A stretch of DNA of 64,000 nt, from the NCBI GenBank assembly GCA_905331475.1, contig CAJNYU010002627.1, positions 1,770-65,769 of the forward strand, written 5' to 3'. Made by a program: the position numbers and the translations under genes. Shown piece by piece: positions 60,147-64,000 of the stretch (position 1 is the first letter of the stretch; every line of letters starts with the position of its first letter). The stretch comes from Rotaria socialis. Lineage: Eukaryota; Rotifera; Eurotatoria; Philodinida; Philodinidae. The notes beneath the pieces are model-generated. The model saw only the letters and a list, made by a program, of their open reading frames with translations, had not been told where the DNA came from and did no database searches.

Positions 60147-61795
60147 AATTCTATTCGAAATAGAATTTTAAAATCAAACTTATTGAATTGTATATTTTTC
60201 CCTTGTTTTTTTCACCTGCGTACATTGTAGGAGACAAAAAAGCCTATATTGAGTTTAACTCAATACCCTAGTTGCAATAATATTAAAAAAAGAAAAAGAT
60301 TTTTTTTTGTTTATGTGGCTGAGAAAAAAAATTATATGTGTATGTGTAGATGTTTGTTTCTTGTATTATTGTTGTTGTACTTGATGTTTTCGTTCGGCTT
60401 TTTCCTTCTGAAATAAAATAATTTTTTTTCGTAGAGTCGAAAAAATCGATGAAATATAGAAATTTAATTTTGTTATTATTTGATGTCGTGGATACCGATT
60501 GAAACCATTTTATCATTGAAATTGTTGTGAATAACGGAAAATTTCGATCTTTCACGAAACAATTATTTTGCTGAAATGTAGTCTGACTTATGAACTTACT
60601 CATTATCAGCCAGATTTTTGGCATGTAGACACTATCGTTTTAAAGCGTATTACTTTTCTGAAGACTAAATTTCATTAAAACAAAAACTTAGAAATTTCGA
60701 CGTATTCAAGTGGTTGTACTTCTTTTTTAACTGGACTGTGCAGTAAATCAATATAAATAATGATTATTTCAAATGAAAATTCTATGAAACAACAAGAAAA
60801 GTGTGACTTTTCGGATCTGAGTTGTAGACTAGGTCATCACTTCCGATAGACTTGCATTGTTGTTGATCATACGAAAGTGATTTATCAGTGTTAAACGATT
60901 GAAATACATCTCGATCTCTATATTTACGAATCAAAATATGTCATTGATGAAGATAGTTTTATTTCTAATCATAGATTCATTTGAAATATCATTGATAGCC
61001 GCACAATTAATAGGTGATATGATCTATTTAGTTTTGGTACTTCGTGGAAGACGAATTGATTATCTTGTAATCTCCATTGCAACACAGTGAGAACTGAGAA
61101 GAATAAAATGCTTTCCAATAAAATTAAAAACAGATTACACACGTATAAATACGATGAAAACATTAATGAATGGTGGCTGACATGCTTCAATGCACTTTAT
61201 TTTACTTCCGTATAAGTTTTATTTCATACTGTTAGAGCTCATCGATATATGATTTGTTTTTCGTTCCTTTGGTGAACTATTACATAAGCTTGGTTATCGA
61301 TACGACTTGAATGATAAAATAATTAGATCAATGCATACTATGCATTGCATAGTATGATCGACAATATGGACAGAATTATATGTGCAGTTCGTTGTGTACA
61401 TTCGACGCATACAAATACACTTCTAAATGCGTATAAAAGGTTTAACCTGCTATTTGACTGATATCAAACGAGACAACGTATATAGAAAGCTATGGTCATA
61501 TAAAATCCTAACGTGAACATTTTACTTTTTTTTATTATTCCTTTGCGTGTTTTATGTCAACACTACGAAAAATGTACCGGAGGACCTATATAGATTAGTG
61601 ATAGAAAAATTATGATTCACACGAACTTTCTTGAAAAATATAGTCATTTTAACTGAATCTCGAAATCTTTCTGGTTGCTTTCTCTCTTGCATGTAAGTTG
61701 AAACGAGAGGAACCTGACTTTTTCCGATAAACTTTCTATGCTTGTTGTTCTATACTGAGATATGAACAAATTTCTTTTTATAGACATTCAATAGC

Positions 61796-61832
<37 letters not shown>

Positions 61833-62167
61833 AAGACAGTATTCTACGTTAAAGTCTTCATCGCTCTTCGTACTTTCATGAAAAACAAAATAATTTGAAA
61901 TAATGATAAATATTGATATTTTCTGGTGAGCCATACTATCGCTTTCATAGTATTTTTTCCAGTTTTGAAAGCAAATCCGGCACTTCTCTTGTATTTTACT
62001 TTTTGTTCCTCATTCAAGCATTCTATTGGCATCAGGTAAGCACCAGTTTCACTTAACTGTTCGGTCAAGTTATTTTCCGATGAAAAAACAATGGATACTT
62101 CCAGGTCATGTCTCTTTAGCTTTTTTCTTGCTATTTTCAAGATTTAAAAACTTTCCATTATAAACGA
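60147..62167. other. long gene-poor region
   Basis: 3' flank of the PWWP gene, then about 1.5 kb without coding character. A minus-strand frame at 61844-62140 (CLNEEQKVKYKRSAGFAFKTG) is open for 98 codons but matches nothing recognised and could be chance. Confidence 0.45.
61796..61833. repeat. (TA)n(GA)n compound microsatellite
   Basis: A run of TA dinucleotides passes directly into GA dinucleotides. Similar TA tracts occur near 30270, 30950 and 59600. Confidence 0.9.
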
Positions 62168-63505
62168 ATGCAGTTTAATAAGAGTACTGACAATACTATC
62201 CCAAATGCTATTGTCCAACCGTCACCATCGGCTGATCAAATTGAAATCAAACGAATTCGAAAAATTCTTTTGGTCTTGGTTGGCTTTTTCTTCGTGAGTT
62301 TATTTAACGATTACTGAAAGTTAGAGGAAAACACACTCAAATATGGGATAAACTTTAACTTAACGGATCAGCGTCTTTACTTCACTCTTAACGAACAAAT
62401 TCAGATTGAAACTTTTATTATCGTCAATGTATTTTAATTAAACAAATCATATGACTATGTAAATATTCGTTTTGTAGGTAATATCTGTGTTGAATATGTT
62501 AAAAAGGAGCTTGCCGATTAAGAATCAAAGTGATTCAACAGCCAATATGAACGGTTTTATAGTTGGAATATCATTTCTGCCGATTCTATTTGATACCTTT
62601 GGAATCTTCGTCATTCGTGGATACCATCGAAAGGGCGTGTCTGTGGTATGTTAAGTGTTTTTCGCTTCCTATTTTCTGACGAAAATAGAGATTTATATGC
62701 ATCGGATAAAGTGCTTAGGCACGGAAAAGATATTTGCCTGGCAACTAGAATCAGGATAAAAGTTATTTTTTAATTCAGAATTATACATTTCATAGTTACT
62801 TAATATTTGCTCGAATGTATCAATTTATGCGTTATATATTTCAACTAGATATGAAGTAGATCAGTATCAAACAGCAATTGTAATTGTTTTCAAGTGATTT
62901 GGAAACGCTTCTTTCTTTAACGAAATCAGCTAATCTGGTTGAAACGTAATATACTCTAACGAAAACTAGGAAAACCATAATTAATCATTGATTTGATAAC
63001 ATTCCTTTTAAAAAACTAGCTAAAGCATTATATTGAATGTGATACGCTTCAGGTGCGTATTCATTCATCCGAAAAATGTTTCGAAATCTTTTTCATAGTA
63101 CGTGTGTGTTCTTTAGGAGAAATTTTTTAAAATTAATATTATGTGAAATGACGTGATCAAATAAATTTTTTTTTTAAATATTATCAATCACTAGTTTGCA
63201 TGGCTCAAGACGATCGAAATGATATTCATTGGCTTTTTTCTGGCGTTTATCATTTATGTCATTGGTCATTTATTATTTACTACGGGCCAAACTGATCGTT
63301 CTAATCGCTACTCGAATATTCCCACTGTACTCCTTATCGTGATTTTTGCGTTGTTTGCAGTTTGTGTTGCTTTAAAAGTAAGTAGTGTTTCGTTTTCATT
63401 TTGCGGATATACTTTAACTATTTTCAGGTGATCGTCATAAAATATACTTTCAAATTGGCACGACTACTTAAAAGTGAGGAACAGTTCAACAATCTCACAG
63501 TCTAA
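62168..63505 (+). CDS. small four-helix membrane protein, unknown
   Basis: Four exons (62168-62293, 62478-62645, 63195-63377, 63428-63505), all in phase 0, give 184 residues. There are four hydrophobic segments: ILLVLVGFFFVISVLNML, FIVGISFLPILFDTFGIFVI, MIFIGFFLAFIIYVIGHLLF and VLLIVIFALFAVCVALKVIV. They alternate with short basic or polar loops, and both termini are hydrophilic. The third intron is only 50 bases, while the second is about 550 bases. No family is recognised. The topology resembles tetraspan proteins in general but lacks the CCG motif of tetraspanins. The uniform phase-0 introns and intact frame support a real gene. Confidence 0.6.
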
Positions 63506-64000
63506 TTTTTCTCGTATACTGTATTATAAGATATGTTGTTTCGTCTATGTAGTATACAATTTTTTTCTATATTACTATCTAGAATACTTCTTGCATTCAA
63601 TAAACTAAAATAACTGTAGTATAATAATAACAGAATCATATATTACTGCAAGAGGAGCAAAGTCTGAAAAACAGAACAATCAAAATATCGAACAACTCTG
63701 ATGGCATCCAGACTCGTCTTCTTATAATGATCTGATATAGTTTATCTTGAGAGTATTTACCTTATATAAGATTGAAGTTTCTACAAGAAAAATTCAACGA
63801 ACAGGAGCAGGAGATCTTTCAAAAACACGGGAGAATATTTTTTATCATCTGTGTTGAAAATTTCTGGGAATGATCAATCCTTATGTGCATTTTACATGTG
63901 TTTGTTCTTGTATCCTCTGAATATTGTTTGCGAATGATAAAGAAATACAATCGGGATTTCAGCTGAATTATTTATAGCAAAGGCTTGATGAATAATATCG
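63506..64000. other. downstream flank to window end
   Basis: 3' UTR of the four-helix protein gene and AT-rich spacer. No coding region is seen. Confidence 0.5.

Noticed and set aside
61844-62140. 98-codon minus-strand frame
   Set aside because: Open and mildly protein-like, but no family, no splice partner and no conserved motif could be named.

Overview
The window looks like nuclear DNA of a bdelloid rotifer. It is AT-rich, most introns are about 50-70 bp, and both strands are densely coding. It carries a very long mono-ADP-ribosyltransferase/TPR protein, F-box/leucine-rich family members and a GPCR remnant, all typical of expanded bdelloid families. This assignment is inferred from gene content and style; no marker gene was searched. 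The 13-base poly-C run at the left edge looks like a contig end.

Layout, left to right. 1-8 kb: remnant of a rhodopsin-type GPCR, a RING-H2 ubiquitin ligase (minus), an oxytocin/vasopressin-type neuropeptide precursor with its neurophysin (minus), a peroxisomal ABCD half-transporter (minus), and a divergently transcribed Tctex-type dynein light chain. 8-14 kb: a non-autonomous hAT-like element with a perfect 8-bp target duplication, long gene-poor DNA, and a divergent Rel-homology-like protein. 14-27 kb: a BAHD1-like BAH-domain protein, ribosomal protein uL14 (RPL23), the dynactin subunit ARP10/ACTR10, and a 1450-residue intronless ART-TPR protein. 28-35 kb (minus): an F-box/LRR-like gene that may splice into a hydrophobic C-terminal exon, then RANBP9/10 of the CTLH/GID ubiquitin-ligase complex. 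36-49 kb: a transposon graveyard with a large foldback element, a decayed F-box gene split by two related insertions, many small terminal-inverted-repeat (TIR) elements, and a decayed copy of the C-terminal UBC end of BIRC6. 50-64 kb: a DCX-EMAP-type microtubule protein, a FAM166/CIMIP2-like ciliary protein (minus), a PWWP/AT-hook chromatin protein, and a small four-helix membrane protein.

The genes do not form one pathway. Recurring themes are microtubules and cilia (dynein light chain, ARP10, DCX-EMAP, CIMIP2-like), chromatin (BAH, PWWP) and ubiquitin signalling (RING-H2, RANBP9, F-box, BIRC6 copy). All gene models were spliced by eye, so exon ends are proposals.

The most unusual signal is a set of short TIR elements between 36 and 49 kb whose interiors consist almost entirely of one short motif iterated in both orientations, with a different motif in different elements (ACGGCCGT, TCCGAT, CCGCGG, TTCCGG, TGACTTG, AGTAGAATT). 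Several share an outer CCCAGGT end. One 110-bp member has a perfect 8-bp target duplication, so at least that one clearly transposed.
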